From NCBI RefSeq assembly GCF_014636175.1, contig NZ_BMDW01000007.1, positions 62,001-126,000 of the forward strand: 64,000 nt of DNA. Reading direction: 5' to 3'. The position numbers were made by a program, and so were the translations under genes. The stretch is from Sphingomonas psychrolutea. GTDB lineage: Bacteria; Pseudomonadota; Alphaproteobacteria; Sphingomonadales; Sphingomonadaceae. This document shows, piece after piece, positions 8,390 to 17,334 of this stretch; the first letter of the stretch is position 1, and each line of letters opens with the position of its first letter. The notes under the pieces were generated by a model that saw nothing but the letters and a program-made list of their open reading frames with translations, was not told the DNA's origin and ran no database searches.

Positions 8390-9124
8390 ATGGACCGTAT
8401 CGTTTACGACCGCATGGCGGCGCATGATTCGACGCATTGGTGGTACCGTGCGCGGCGCGACATCCTCGCCGCGTATTTGACGCGCGAAGGTGGGCTGCCG
8501 AAGGATGCGCGCATTCTCGAAATCGGCTGCGGGACCGGGCATAATTTGCCGATGCTCAGCGCGTTCGGCACGGTCGAGGCGATCGAGATCGATCCGGCGG
8601 CACGCGCGATTGCCAGCGAGCGGCTCGGTGCGCCGGTCGGCGATGCACGCTTGCCCGAACTGCCCGGGATCGAACGCGGCGCCTATGATCTGATCGCGGT
8701 GCTCGATGTCGTCGAACATATCGAAGACGATGTCGCCGCGCTGAAGGCGATGGGCGAATGCCTGAAGCCCGGCGGCAAGATCCTGATCGCGGTGCCCGCA
8801 CACCAATGGCTGTGGAGCGCGCACGACGTCGTCAACCACCACCACCGGCGCTATTCGAAGGCGACGCTCGCCGCGGCGATTGGCAAAGCGGGGCTCGACC
8901 ATAATGGCTTGCGCTGGTTCAACTCTTTGCTCTTCCCGCTGGCGGCGGTCGTGCGGATCGCGGGGCGGTTGCGCGGCCAGGACGATAGCGACGATTCCCC
9001 CCCGCACCCTGCGCTCAACACGCTGTTCGAGCGAATTTTCGGGTTTGAGCGGCACTTGCTCGGCAGGGTGCCGTTGACGCCGGGCGTCTCGATCGTGACG
9101 CTCGCATCGCCCAAAGTGCCATAA
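8390..9124 (+). CDS. Class I SAM-dependent methyltransferase
   Basis: A 244-aa soluble enzyme. It has the SAM-binding motif I ILEIGCGTGHNLPML (about residues 42-56), an acidic end of strand beta2 (VEAIEIDP), and motif post-I/II LIAVLDVVEHIEDD. The middle part, AHQWLWSAHDVVNHHHRRYS, is typical of methyltransferases associated with polyprenol/sugar loci. It follows the GtrA-like gene at short distance and converges with a GT2 glycosyltransferase, so a role in modifying a surface glycan or its lipid carrier is likely but inferred only from context. Confidence 0.85.
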   Translation: MDRIVYDRMAAHDSTHWWYRARRDILAAYLTREGGLPKDARILEIGCGTGHNLPMLSAFGTVEAIEIDPAARAIASERLGAPVGDARLPELPGIERGAYDLIAVLDVVEHIEDDVAALKAMGECLKPGGKILIAVPAHQWLWSAHDVVNHHHRRYSKATLAAAIGKAGLDHNGLRWFNSLLFPLAAVVRIAGRLRGQDDSDDSPPHPALNTLFERIFGFERHLLGRVPLTPGVSIVTLASPKVP

Positions 9125-9213
9125 GCCGCGTCGGCACCTATGTCCTACAGGCGGCTCGCCATGCTATGGCGCGCGAATTGAAGTAGCTCTTTGACACCGC
9201 CGTATTTTTTGTC

Positions 9214-9236
9214 AAAAAAACGCCGTTTCTGCGGCG
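9214..9236 (-). terminator. Rho-independent terminator of the GT2 gene
   Basis: Read on the minus strand, the stem CGCCG-CAGAAA-CGGCG is followed by seven consecutive T, about 20 nt after the stop of the glycosyltransferase gene. In the plus direction the hairpin is followed by TGTTT, so weaker termination of the methyltransferase transcript is also possible. The rest of the gap 9125-9256 shows nothing else. Confidence 0.8.
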
Positions 9237-9256
9237 TGTTTATCCCTAAACTTAGC

Positions 9257-10276
9257 CTAAACTTCCGACACGGCAGCGGCTCCGTCGGGCGCGGCCTCGA
9301 CGATGGGTTCGGCGCGAAATCCCAGCGTCGCATGGCCCTTCACCGGGCCGACCACATCAGCCACCAGATACAGCGGGCGACGCTTTGATTCGACGTAAAG
9401 CCGCCCGAGATATTCGCCGATCATGCCGAGCACGAACATCTGGAATGCGCCGAGCAGGACGACGACGAGCATCGTCGACGTCCAGCCCGCCACCGCGCTG
9501 CCGCTGAAAAAGCCGACGGCAATGTAGAGGAACAGCAGCAGCGACGCCGCCGTCAGCGCGAGGCCGAGATGGCTGGCGAAGCGCAACGGCGCGGTTGAAA
9601 AGCCGGTGACGGCGTCGAGCGCGAGGCGGATCATCTTTGCGAGCGGATAATTGGTCTCACCGGCATGGCGCTCGGCGCGGTCATAGGGGAACGGCACTTG
9701 TTTGAAGCCGACCCAGGCGACCATCCCGCGGATGAAGCGCGCCTGTTCGGGCATCGCCAGGAACGCATCGAGCGCGCGCCGGCTCATCAGCCGGAAATCG
9801 CCGGTGTCGAGCGGGATCGCGGTATCGGTGACGCGATCGAGCAAGCGATAGAAAGCGGCAGCGGTGGCTTTCTTGAACAAGGTCTCGCCCTCGCGCGAGC
9901 GGCGCACGGCGTAGATCACGTCGGCCTGGGCTTCGATCATCGCCGCGCGCATGTCGCCCAATAATTCGGGCGGGTCCTGCAGATCGGCATCGATGATCAG
10001 GATTTGCGCGCCCGAGCACAGATCGAGCCCAGCGGTCAGCGCCAATTGGTGACCGTGGTTGCGCGATAGATTGATTACCACCAGCCGCGGGTCGGCGGCG
10101 GCGAGGCGTCGCATCACTGGCCAGCTATCATCCTTCGATCCGTCATTGATGAGCAGGATTTCGTAATCCTCGCCGACCGCTGCGCGCGCCGCCGCCGATA
10201 CGCGGCTGTGGAGCAGGTCGAGGCAAGCGGCCTCATTGTAACACGGGATGACGACGGAGAGCGCGGGGCGGGACAT
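9257..10276 (-). CDS. Family 2 glycosyltransferase with two C-terminal membrane helices (GtrB/ArnC-like)
   Basis: A 339-aa enzyme expected to transfer a sugar from a nucleotide donor to a polyprenyl phosphate at the inner membrane. It opens with SVVIPCYNEAACL, has ILLINDGSKDDSW and the donor-metal motif ILIIDADLQDPPE (DxD-type), then a QARFIRGMVAWVGF segment typical of the DPM1/GtrB group. Two hydrophobic helices (about residues 230-300) are followed by GEYLGRLYVESKRRP. With the GtrA-like and GT-C-like genes it resembles the three-part gtrA-gtrB-gtrC glycosylation system. Confidence 0.87.
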   Translation of the reverse strand: MSRPALSVVIPCYNEAACLDLLHSRVSAAARAAVGEDYEILLINDGSKDDSWPVMRRLAAADPRLVVINLSRNHGHQLALTAGLDLCSGAQILIIDADLQDPPELLGDMRAAMIEAQADVIYAVRRSREGETLFKKATAAAFYRLLDRVTDTAIPLDTGDFRLMSRRALDAFLAMPEQARFIRGMVAWVGFKQVPFPYDRAERHAGETNYPLAKMIRLALDAVTGFSTAPLRFASHLGLALTAASLLLFLYIAVGFFSGSAVAGWTSTMLVVVLLGAFQMFVLGMIGEYLGRLYVESKRRPLYLVADVVGPVKGHATLGFRAEPIVEAAPDGAAAVSEV

Positions 10277-10369
10277 CGCAGCGGTCTAGCGCGATGTTGC
10301 GCATCCGTCATGGGTCAAGTTTCAAAAGCCAGGACCATGGGTGGCTTTTTGGTCGTTGGCTGGGAGCGC

Positions 10370-12460
10370 TTAGACCCGCGTCACGCCATTGACCGCATCC
10401 GCGGCGCGCAAAGCGCCGATGACGTGCATCAAATGCTGTACGTCATGCACTTCGACATCAATCGTGTTGGTGTGAAATCCAGTGTCGCGATTGTCGAGCC
10501 GGAGGTTGACGATATTGGCCTTTTGCGCGCCGATGATCGTCGCGATCGTGCCCAACGCGCCGGGTTCGTTCTTGACCTCGACCGAGATGCGCGCGGTCGC
10601 GCCCTCGGTCTTGTCGCCCCAGGAAAGATCGACCCAATCGGCATCGTCGGCGGATGCGAGCACCGGGCAATCGATCGTATGGACCTCGATCCCGGCATCG
10701 GGGCGGCGCAGGCCGACGATGCGGTCGCCGGGGACAGGGTGGCAGCATTCGGCCAGATCGAACGCGACACCCGCCGTCAGGCCGCGGATCGAGATGGCGG
10801 AGAATTGCGGCGGCATATCGCGCAGCGCGTCGGCACCGGCCGATCCCGGCATCAGCGCCTCCATCACTGCGCGGTCGGGAATACGCCGCCGCGCGATCGC
10901 TTCGAGCAGAGCGGCTTCATCGGCCACCTTCAGCCGCTGCATCGCCACCGCTTGCGCGTCTGCCGCGAGCGGAGCGGGCATGCGCGAAACGAGTTCGTCA
11001 TACATTTTGCGCCCGAGCGACTGCGTCTCGACATGTTCCTTGTGGCGCAAGTGCCGCCGGATTGCGGCACGGGCCTTTCCGGTGATCGCGAAATTCATCC
11101 AGCCCGGCTGCGGCTCCTGCGCTTTCGAGCGCAAAATCTGCACCTGATCGCCATTTTCGATGATGGTGCGAAGCGGTACGACGCGCCCGTTGATCTTGGC
11201 ACCCACGGCCTGATCGCCGAGATCGGTGTGGACCGCATAAGCGAAGTCGATCGGCGAGGCACCCTTGGGCAATTGTTGCAACTCGCCTTTGGGGGTGAAG
11301 GCAAAGATGCGATCCTGGTACATCGCCATCTTGGTATGCTCGAGCAACTCCTCGGGGCTTTCGGCGGTGTCGAGGATTTCGACCAGATCGGCGATCCAGC
11401 TATGCTGTGTGTCGGGCCGGACCTTGTTCTGCTTGTATGCCCAATGCGCGGCCAGGCCGAGTTCGGCCTCTTCGTGCATCGCGGCGGTGCGGATTTGAAT
11501 CTCGACGCGCATATTGTCGGCGTGGATCACCGACGTGTGCAGCGAACGATAGCCGTTGCGCTTGGGGGTTGAGATATAATCCTTGAACCGCCCCGGCACC
11601 ATCGGCCAGCGCCGGTGGATCGTGCCGAGTGCGGCGTAACACGCCTCTTCCGTCGGGACGATCGCGCGGAACGCCATAATGTCGGACAGTTGCTCGAAGC
11701 TGATATGGCGCTCGGCCATCTTCTTCCAGATCGAATAGGGATGTTTTTCGCGGCCCGACACGTCGGCCTCGATCCCGGCGCGCGACAGCAGCAGCTTCAG
11801 GCCCGAACCGATCTTGGCGATGCGGTCGCCGCCGCCTTCCTTGAGCTGGGCGAGCCGGATGGTAATCGATTCATACGCTTCGGGTTCGAGTTGCGCGAAG
11901 GCGAGCGTCTGCATCTCCGTCATGAATTCGTACATGCCGATCCGCTCGGCAAGCGGGGCGTAAATATCCATCGTCTCACGCGCGATGCGGCGGCGCTTGT
12001 CCTCGGATTTGATGAAGTGCAGCGTGCGCATGTTGTGCAGCCGGTCGGCGAGCTTGACCAGCAGCACGCGGATGTCGTCGGACATGGCGAGCAGGAACTT
12101 GCGCAGATTTTCGGCGGCGCGCTCGTTTTCGGTCTGCGCCTCGATCTTGCTGAGCTTGGTCACGCCGTCGACGAGCCGTGCGACCGACGCACCGAACAGC
12201 CGCGTAATCTCCTCGGGCGTGGCGACGGTATCCTCGATCGTATCGTGCAGGATCGCGGTCGCGATCGTCTCGTCGTCGAGATGCAGATCGGTCAGGATGC
12301 CGGCGACTTCGATCGGATGGCTGAAATAGGGATCGCCATTGGCGCGCTTCTGGCTGCCGTGCGCTTGCATCGAAAAGACGTATGCGCGGTTGAGCAGAGC
12401 CTCATTGGCATTGGGATCGTAATCAAGGACTCGATCGACGAGTTCGTACTGGCGCAGCAT
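10370..12460 (-). CDS. Bifunctional (p)ppGpp synthetase/hydrolase, Rel/SpoT family
   Basis: Stringent-response enzyme. Domains in order: HD hydrolase (FSHPIEVAGILTDLHLDDETIATAILHDTIED), RelA/SpoT synthetase (DIMAFRAIVPTEEACYAALGTIHRRW and GYRSLHTSV), TGS (IFAFTPKGELQQLPKGASPIDFAY), and a C-terminal ACT domain (SVEVKNEPGALGTIATII). Both catalytic modules look intact, as expected for the single Rsh of alphaproteobacteria. I place the start at ATG 12460 (MLRQYELVDRV, 696 aa). An in-frame ATG at 12502 would begin only about 20 nt after the terminator of the upstream gene, leaving little room for a promoter. Confidence 0.93.
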   Translation of the reverse strand: MLRQYELVDRVLDYDPNANEALLNRAYVFSMQAHGSQKRANGDPYFSHPIEVAGILTDLHLDDETIATAILHDTIEDTVATPEEITRLFGASVARLVDGVTKLSKIEAQTENERAAENLRKFLLAMSDDIRVLLVKLADRLHNMRTLHFIKSEDKRRRIARETMDIYAPLAERIGMYEFMTEMQTLAFAQLEPEAYESITIRLAQLKEGGGDRIAKIGSGLKLLLSRAGIEADVSGREKHPYSIWKKMAERHISFEQLSDIMAFRAIVPTEEACYAALGTIHRRWPMVPGRFKDYISTPKRNGYRSLHTSVIHADNMRVEIQIRTAAMHEEAELGLAAHWAYKQNKVRPDTQHSWIADLVEILDTAESPEELLEHTKMAMYQDRIFAFTPKGELQQLPKGASPIDFAYAVHTDLGDQAVGAKINGRVVPLRTIIENGDQVQILRSKAQEPQPGWMNFAITGKARAAIRRHLRHKEHVETQSLGRKMYDELVSRMPAPLAADAQAVAMQRLKVADEAALLEAIARRRIPDRAVMEALMPGSAGADALRDMPPQFSAISIRGLTAGVAFDLAECCHPVPGDRIVGLRRPDAGIEVHTIDCPVLASADDADWVDLSWGDKTEGATARISVEVKNEPGALGTIATIIGAQKANIVNLRLDNRDTGFHTNTIDVEVHDVQHLMHVIGALRAADAVNGVTRV

Positions 12461-12522
12461 GTCGCGTCCAAGATGGCGTTGCGCGTAGCTGCTTTGCAAC
12501 ATATTTGCGCGCCTGCCCCAAG

Positions 12523-12556
12523 AAAAAGCCCCTCCCGCGCGTGGCGCGGAAGGGGC
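12523..12556 (-). terminator. Rho-independent terminator of the CC_3452-like gene
   Basis: On the minus strand a 13-bp GC stem (one mismatch) with the loop CAC is followed by TTTTTC, 23 nt after the stop of the small exported-protein gene. It also marks the upstream limit for the rsh transcript, supporting the rsh start at 12460. Confidence 0.88.
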
Positions 12557-12578
12557 AGTGACCTCTCGGGGAGGATAT

Positions 12579-12896
12579 TTATTTGGCGCGTGCGTTGCAC
12601 TTTTCGAGCGCAGGCGCGTCAAAGGACTGGCCACCCGCGCTGAACGACGCCAATTTGCCCGCGCTCTTTACGACCATTTCGCACATGATCGCTTCGCGTT
12701 GCGGACCCTTGTTCGCGGTGAAGGCGGTGGTGTTCCACTTCCATACCGTGCCGTTGGTGATCAGCAGCGTCTTGGTGGGCGCAGCAACCGGGGTCGCAGC
12801 ATAATAGGGGCCGGCATCGGCGGCATGCGCGACGATCGGGCTAAGCGAAGCGGCCGAGACCAAAGCGGCGGCGGCAAGCGAGAGCAAGCGGGTCAT
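12579..12896 (-). CDS. Small exported protein, CC_3452 family-like
   Basis: A 105-aa secreted protein with a classical signal peptide (MTRLLSLAAAALVSAASLSP, cleaved after AHA). The mature part has YYAATPVAAPTK, the pair VWKWNTT and MCEMVVKSAGKLASFSAGG, and ends ALEKCNARAK. Two Cys in the mature part (in MCEM and EKCNA) could form a disulfide. I recognise the pattern as the uncharacterised alphaproteobacterial CC_3452 family; its function is unknown. It is divergent from an HxlR-type regulator, which is a candidate controller, and has its own terminator. Confidence 0.72.
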   Translation of the reverse strand: MTRLLSLAAAALVSAASLSPIVAHAADAGPYYAATPVAAPTKTLLITNGTVWKWNTTAFTANKGPQREAIMCEMVVKSAGKLASFSAGGQSFDAPALEKCNARAK

Positions 12897-13015
12897 GGGG
12901 AGGCTCCTTCTTTATTCAGTTGCGAATTACTACTTAAATGCTGCACATGCGAGTTGCAAGTAAAAACGTATATTTCATTCCCATGACGCGCAAAAATGCG
13001 ATAAGGTGACAGATT

Positions 13016-13507
13016 ATGGACGGAAAACTCCGCGAACCCTTGCGGGAACTGGCAAGCTGCAGCCTCCCCGCCGCGCTCGAGGCGATGGGAGAGCGCTGGA
13101 GTTTCATGATCTTGCGGGCAGCGTTTAACGGGCTGCACCATTTCGAGGAATTTCAGTCCGAACTCGGCATCGCACGCAATATCCTCGCCAATCGGCTTGG
13201 GCGGCTGGTCGATCACGGCATTCTGACACGCACCGCAATGCCCGCCGACCGCCGCAAGATTCATTATCAATTGACCGACAAGGGCTCGGCGTTGCTGCCG
13301 ACGATGCTTGCGCTGCGACAATGGGGTGAACGCTGGGAGACCGGTTTTCCGGCAAGCCCCGTTTTGGTCGATGCGCGCGACATGCGACCGATCGGCCCGA
13401 TTGATGTGCGCGCGCATGACGGGCGGGTGTTGACCAAACACGACTTGCTCTGGGCGTTGCCCGAGCATGTCGATTATGGCGAGGCCGAGCTGCGCGCTGC
13501 TGAGTAA
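13016..13507 (+). CDS. HxlR family winged-helix transcriptional regulator
   Basis: A 163-aa DNA-binding protein. The HxlR core is clear: CSLPAALEAMGERWSFMILR, FEEFQSELGIARNILANRL (recognition helix) and GILTRTAMPADRRKIHYQLTDKG (wing). The first Cys, before the helix-turn-helix, is where redox-sensing HxlR members carry their reactive Cys. The C-terminal 50 residues are outside the family core. It is divergently oriented to the CC_3452-like gene across about 119 nt, a typical regulator-target layout. The ligand or signal is not evident. Confidence 0.87.
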   Translation: MDGKLREPLRELASCSLPAALEAMGERWSFMILRAAFNGLHHFEEFQSELGIARNILANRLGRLVDHGILTRTAMPADRRKIHYQLTDKGSALLPTMLALRQWGERWETGFPASPVLVDARDMRPIGPIDVRAHDGRVLTKHDLLWALPEHVDYGEAELRAAE

Positions 13508-13571
13508 ACGGGTGGGCGCCCGCCAAAACCGGGAGTAGATTCCGGCGAAAATCTTGCGTATCGAGGTGTCC

Positions 13572-14312
13572 GTGCCCAGCCTCCATGCCCTCGCCAACCC
13601 GGCGCGCTTCCTGAAAATCGCCAGGCCGCTGACCCCCTTGCTGTTCTGGGCGGGCGTGTTGCTGCTCGGGTACGGCGTGTGGGGCGGCCTTACGCAGACC
13701 CCGGCGGATTATCTGCAGGGCGAGACGGTGCGGATTCTCTACATCCACGTGCCGACCGCGTGGCTCGGCATGTCGGGGTGGAGCGGGATTGCAGTCTCGT
13801 CGCTGGTCTTTCTCATCTGGCGCCACCCGCTCGCGATGATCGCCGCGCGCGCGATCGCGTTGCCGGGCGCGGTCTTTGCGGCGCTCTGTCTGGCGACAGG
13901 GTCGATCTGGGGTCGGCCGACCTGGGGCACGTGGTGGCAATGGGACGGGCGGCTGACCTCAATGCTGCTGCTGTTCTTCGTCTATCTCGGCTTCATGGCG
14001 CTGGTCCGCGCCGATGATGATCGCGGTGGAGACGGGCGTATTCCGGCGATCTACGGCATTGCCGGCTCGGTCCTGCTGCCGATCATCCGCTATTCGGTGG
14101 TGTGGTGGAACACGCTGCATCAGGGCCAGAGTATCGGCATCACCAAATCGAGCATCGATCCGTCGATCCTGTGGCCATTGTGGTTCACGCTTGGCGGCTT
14201 CACGCTGCTGTTCGCCGGGATCGTCTTGATGCGGATGCGCACGATCCTCGCCCGCACCAAGGCCGAGGCGCGAATGCGGCGGATGGCGAATGTCGTGGAG
14301 GTGATGGCGTGA
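13572..14312 (+). CDS. ccmC: Haem exporter/handling protein CcmC (cytochrome c maturation)
   Basis: Inner-membrane protein that binds haem and presents it to CcmE on the periplasmic side. Six hydrophobic segments are visible, with the WWD signature GTWWQWDGRLTS at about residue 117 and the two haem-axial His regions YIHVPTAW and WWNTLHQGQS. I use GTG at 13572 because GAGG sits five nt upstream; a TTG at 13554 is possible but weaker. It is the first gene of a seven-gene ccm operon and overlaps ccmD by GTGA. ccmA and ccmB are not in the window. Confidence 0.95.
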   Translation: MPSLHALANPARFLKIARPLTPLLFWAGVLLLGYGVWGGLTQTPADYLQGETVRILYIHVPTAWLGMSGWSGIAVSSLVFLIWRHPLAMIAARAIALPGAVFAALCLATGSIWGRPTWGTWWQWDGRLTSMLLLFFVYLGFMALVRADDDRGGDGRIPAIYGIAGSVLLPIIRYSVVWWNTLHQGQSIGITKSSIDPSILWPLWFTLGGFTLLFAGIVLMRMRTILARTKAEARMRRMANVVEVMA

Positions 14313-14416
14313 ACCCCTGGCCGTTCGTGACCGCCGCCTATGTGCTGACCGGGGTTGCCTCGGCCGGACTTGCGCTGTGGAGTTATCTGGCGATGCGGAA
14401 GGCCGAGAAGAAGTGA
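14309..14416 (+). CDS. ccmD: Haem exporter accessory protein CcmD
   Basis: A 35-aa single-span membrane protein (MNPWPFVTAAYVLTGVASAG..., then a basic tail RKAEKK). CcmD links CcmC with CcmE in the release of holo-CcmE. The GTG start at 14309 overlaps the ccmC stop, with GGAG eight nt upstream, and its own stop overlaps the ccmE start. Size, position between ccmC and ccmE, and topology make the call although sequence conservation in the family is low. Confidence 0.9.
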   Translation: MNPWPFVTAAYVLTGVASAGLALWSYLAMRKAEKK

Positions 14417-14847
14417 AGGCCAAGCATCAGCGTTTGACTTTGGGTCTGCTCGCGGTCGCGGCGGTCGGCGGGGCGAGTGTGCTGGCGCTCTCCGCGCTGA
14501 AAGATCAGGCGGCGTTCTTCTATGCGCCGGGCGACGTGAAGAAAGATGGCTTGCCACTGGGCAAGGCGGTACGGCTTGGCGGCATGGTTGAGGGCGGATC
14601 GATCCAGCGGCTCGCCGACGGGGTGTCGATGCGCTTCGTCGTGACCGATGGCCTCGCCACCGTGCCGGTCGCGTTTCGCGGGATCGCGCCCGACCTGTTC
14701 CGCGAGAAATCGGGTGTCGTGGCGGAAGGATCGTTCAATCCCGATGGCAGCTTTACCGCGACCAATTTGCTCGCCAAGCATGACGAGAAATACATGCCGC
14801 CCGAAATGGCGGGCAAGATGCACGAGACGAAAACCCTGAAACAATGA
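14413..14847 (+). CDS. ccmE: Periplasmic haem chaperone CcmE
   Basis: Membrane-anchored haem chaperone, 144 aa. It has an N-terminal anchor (about residues 8-28) and an OB-fold domain. The covalent haem-binding motif LLAKHDEKYMPPEM contains His123 and Tyr127. It receives haem via CcmC/D and delivers it to CcmF. The GTG at 14413 overlaps the ccmD stop, and MKAKHQRL is a typical CcmE beginning. Confidence 0.96.
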   Translation: MKAKHQRLTLGLLAVAAVGGASVLALSALKDQAAFFYAPGDVKKDGLPLGKAVRLGGMVEGGSIQRLADGVSMRFVVTDGLATVPVAFRGIAPDLFREKSGVVAEGSFNPDGSFTATNLLAKHDEKYMPPEMAGKMHETKTLKQ

Positions 14848-14857
14848 TCGGCGCACG

Positions 14858-16810
14858 ATGTTAGCAGAAGCCGGCCTTGCCGCTTTGTGGTTCGCCGCAG
14901 CGCTCGCCTTGCTCCAGCTCGTGCTGGCGGGGCTCGGCGTGTGGCGTTCGGCGAAACCGGCGCTGGCGCACGACGTATCAACCGCCGAGATCATGGCCGC
15001 AGTCCGCCCGGTCGCGGTGGTGCAGGGCGCGCTCGCGCTCGCCGCGATGTTGCTGCTGATCTGGGTGTTCGCGCGCAGCGATATGTCGGTGCTGCTGGTT
15101 GCGCAGAACAGCCATTCGGACAAGCCGATGCTGTACAAGGTGGCGGGCGCATGGGGTAACCACGAAGGCTCGATGCTGCTGTGGGTGACGATTCTCGGCG
15201 TCGCCGGGGCCGCTGTCGCCTTGCTCGAACGCAGCCTGGACCGACGCACGCTGATCGCGACGCTGGGCGCGCAAGCGGCGATTGCGCTCGGGTTCTACGC
15301 GTTCCTGCTGTTTTCCTCGAATCCGTTTGCCCGGCTCAATCCGGCGCCGGCCGATGGCAATGGCCTCAACCCGCTGCTGCAGGACCCCGGCCTCGCCTTC
15401 CACCCGCCGACTTTGTACATCGGCTATGTCGGCATTTCGATCGCGTTTTCGTTCGCGGTCGGCGCGATGATCACGCGCGATGTCGGCCCTGCTTTTGCCC
15501 GTGCGATGCGGCCGTGGGTGCTGGGCGCGTGGATTTTCCTGACGCTTGGTATCACCGCGGGTTCATACTGGGCCTATTATGAGCTCGGTTGGGGCGGCTG
15601 GTGGTTCTGGGACCCGGTCGAGAATGCCTCGCTCATGCCGTGGCTGGCGGCGACTGCGTTGCTCCATTCGGTGTCCGTGCTGGCGACGCGCGACGGCCTC
15701 CGCGCGTGGACCTTGATGCTGGCGGTGGTCGCCTTCTCCATGTCGATGCTCGGCACCTTCCTGGTGCGCTCGGGCATCCTGACCAGCGTCCATGCTTTTG
15801 CGGTCGATCCGACGCGGGGTTCCTTCATCCTGGCGTTGCTGGCGATCTATATCGGCGGCGCGCTGCTGCTGTTTGCGCTGCGCGTCGGCACGGTGAAGCA
15901 AGGCAATACGTTCGATTTCGTCAGCCGCGAGGGCGCGCTGATTGCCAATAACCTCTTGCTGACGGTGATCCTCGGGATCGTGCTGATCGGCACGCTTTAC
16001 CCGATCGTTGCGGCCGGATTCGGCACGCAATTGTCGGTCGGGGCGCCCTTCTTCGACAAAGCAGCGGGCCCGGTCGCGCTCGCGCTGGTCGCGGTGATGG
16101 CGGCGGGGCCGATGCTACGCTGGCGGCGCGATACGGCGGAGGCGGTGCTCAAGCGGATGACGCTGCCGGTCGCGGTGACGGGAATCGTGCTGATTTTGGT
16201 GGCGATGCTGGGGCATGTCGCCGTACTGCCGCTGCTCGGGCTGGCGCTTGCGGCGGGGCTGGCGGTGGCGAGCGTTGCGCCGTTGTGGATGCGCAATTTG
16301 CGCCGCACGCCTTTATTCACGTACGGCATGGTGCTCGCGCATCTCGGCATCGCGGTGAGTCTCGCGGGGATGGCGTGCGACACCGCCTTTACGCAGGCGA
16401 CGCTGGTCGCCGCGCGCGTCGGCGTGGCGCAGCGCGTCGGGCCGTTCACTGTGACGCTCGACGGGATCAAGCCCGTGATCGGGCCGAACTGGTCGGCGCT
16501 CGAAGCGCGGCTGAGCGTGCGGCGTGGCGAGACTGGAAGCGTGTTTTACCTGCGCCCGCAATCGCGCTTTTTCGCCAACCCGGTGACGGTAACGAGCGAA
16601 TCGGCGATCGCCACACGCTGGGATGGCCAGCTTTACACCGTGCTGGGCGAGCCCGACGGGACGGGGCGCTGGCAATTGCGGCTGTGGTGGAAGCCGTTCG
16701 TGACGCTGATCTGGTTCGGCGGCGCGCTGGTCGCCCTCGGTGGCGCGCTGTCGCTGCTCGGGCGCTTGCTGCGCGCGCGGCAAGGCAAGCTGCGTGAGGG
16801 CTCCGCATGA
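14858..16810 (+). CDS. ccmF: Cytochrome c haem lyase subunit CcmF
   Basis: A 650-aa polytopic inner-membrane protein that ligates haem to apocytochrome CxxCH cysteines together with CcmH/I. The WWD motif WGGWWFWDPVENAS is at about residues 244-257. Other family landmarks are NSHSDKPMLYKVAGAWGNHEGS, DPGLAFHPPTLYIGYVG and YPIVAAGFGTQLSVGAPFF. Full family length. It begins ten nt after ccmE and overlaps the next gene by ATGA. Confidence 0.97.
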   Translation: MLAEAGLAALWFAAALALLQLVLAGLGVWRSAKPALAHDVSTAEIMAAVRPVAVVQGALALAAMLLLIWVFARSDMSVLLVAQNSHSDKPMLYKVAGAWGNHEGSMLLWVTILGVAGAAVALLERSLDRRTLIATLGAQAAIALGFYAFLLFSSNPFARLNPAPADGNGLNPLLQDPGLAFHPPTLYIGYVGISIAFSFAVGAMITRDVGPAFARAMRPWVLGAWIFLTLGITAGSYWAYYELGWGGWWFWDPVENASLMPWLAATALLHSVSVLATRDGLRAWTLMLAVVAFSMSMLGTFLVRSGILTSVHAFAVDPTRGSFILALLAIYIGGALLLFALRVGTVKQGNTFDFVSREGALIANNLLLTVILGIVLIGTLYPIVAAGFGTQLSVGAPFFDKAAGPVALALVAVMAAGPMLRWRRDTAEAVLKRMTLPVAVTGIVLILVAMLGHVAVLPLLGLALAAGLAVASVAPLWMRNLRRTPLFTYGMVLAHLGIAVSLAGMACDTAFTQATLVAARVGVAQRVGPFTVTLDGIKPVIGPNWSALEARLSVRRGETGSVFYLRPQSRFFANPVTVTSESAIATRWDGQLYTVLGEPDGTGRWQLRLWWKPFVTLIWFGGALVALGGALSLLGRLLRARQGKLREGSA

Positions 16811-17334
16811 CGCGGCCGCTGATCTGGGTGCCGTTCCTCGGCGCGATTGCCTTGTTCGCGGTGATCGCCTGGGGGCTATTCCGGCCCGCCGACCGGGTTA
16901 TTCATTCGGCGCTGGTCGGGCAGAAGCTGCCGGCGTTCACTTTACCGCCGATCGTTCCGGGTAAGCCGGGCCTCTCGACCGCTGCGTTCGCCACCGGCAA
17001 GCCGCGCTTGCTCAATGTGTTTGCCAGCTGGTGCATTCCGTGCATTGCCGAGGCACCGCAATTGCTGAAATTGCAGCAAGCCGGGGTCGAGATCGACGCG
17101 GTCGCGATCCGCGATACGCCCGCCGCGATCGCCGATTTCCTCGCGCGGAATGGCGATCCTTATCGCGCGATCGGCGACGACCAAGCCAGCGCCGTGCAAC
17201 TCGCACTCGGATCGGCGGGCGTACCCGAAACCTTCGTAATCGACGGGCAGGGGCGGATCGTCCAGCAACATGTCGGCGATATCCGCGAAGAAGAAGTGCC
17301 GGGACTGATCGCCGCGGTGAGGAATGCGCGGTGA
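16807..17334 (+). CDS. ccmG: Thiol:disulfide interchange protein CcmG/DsbE
   Basis: A membrane-tethered periplasmic thioredoxin of 175 aa that keeps apocytochrome c cysteines reduced. It has an N-terminal anchor (residues about 8-25), then the active site FASWCIPCIAEAP with Cys76 and Cys79. The cis-Pro loop GVPETFVIDGQG is typical of CcmG. It overlaps ccmF (ATGA) and ccmH (GTGA). Confidence 0.95.
   Translation: MTRPLIWVPFLGAIALFAVIAWGLFRPADRVIHSALVGQKLPAFTLPPIVPGKPGLSTAAFATGKPRLLNVFASWCIPCIAEAPQLLKLQQAGVEIDAVAIRDTPAAIADFLARNGDPYRAIGDDQASAVQLALGSAGVPETFVIDGQGRIVQQHVGDIREEEVPGLIAAVRNAR

Noticed and set aside
9181-9256. Possible small RNA or tRNA-like sequence in the 9125-9256 gap
   Set aside because: No cloverleaf could be drawn; the visible hairpin with a T-run is adequately explained as the terminator of the GT2 gene.
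10208-12643. Long rightward ORFs (454 and 342 aa) opposite rsh
   Set aside because: Composition of antisense shadows (R, H, D, Q rich) with no recognisable motif; the leftward Rel/SpoT domains are unambiguous.
12893-13940. Leftward ORFs of 234 and 271 aa opposite the HxlR and ccmC genes
   Set aside because: They lie across two well-supported rightward genes and have no conserved motif.
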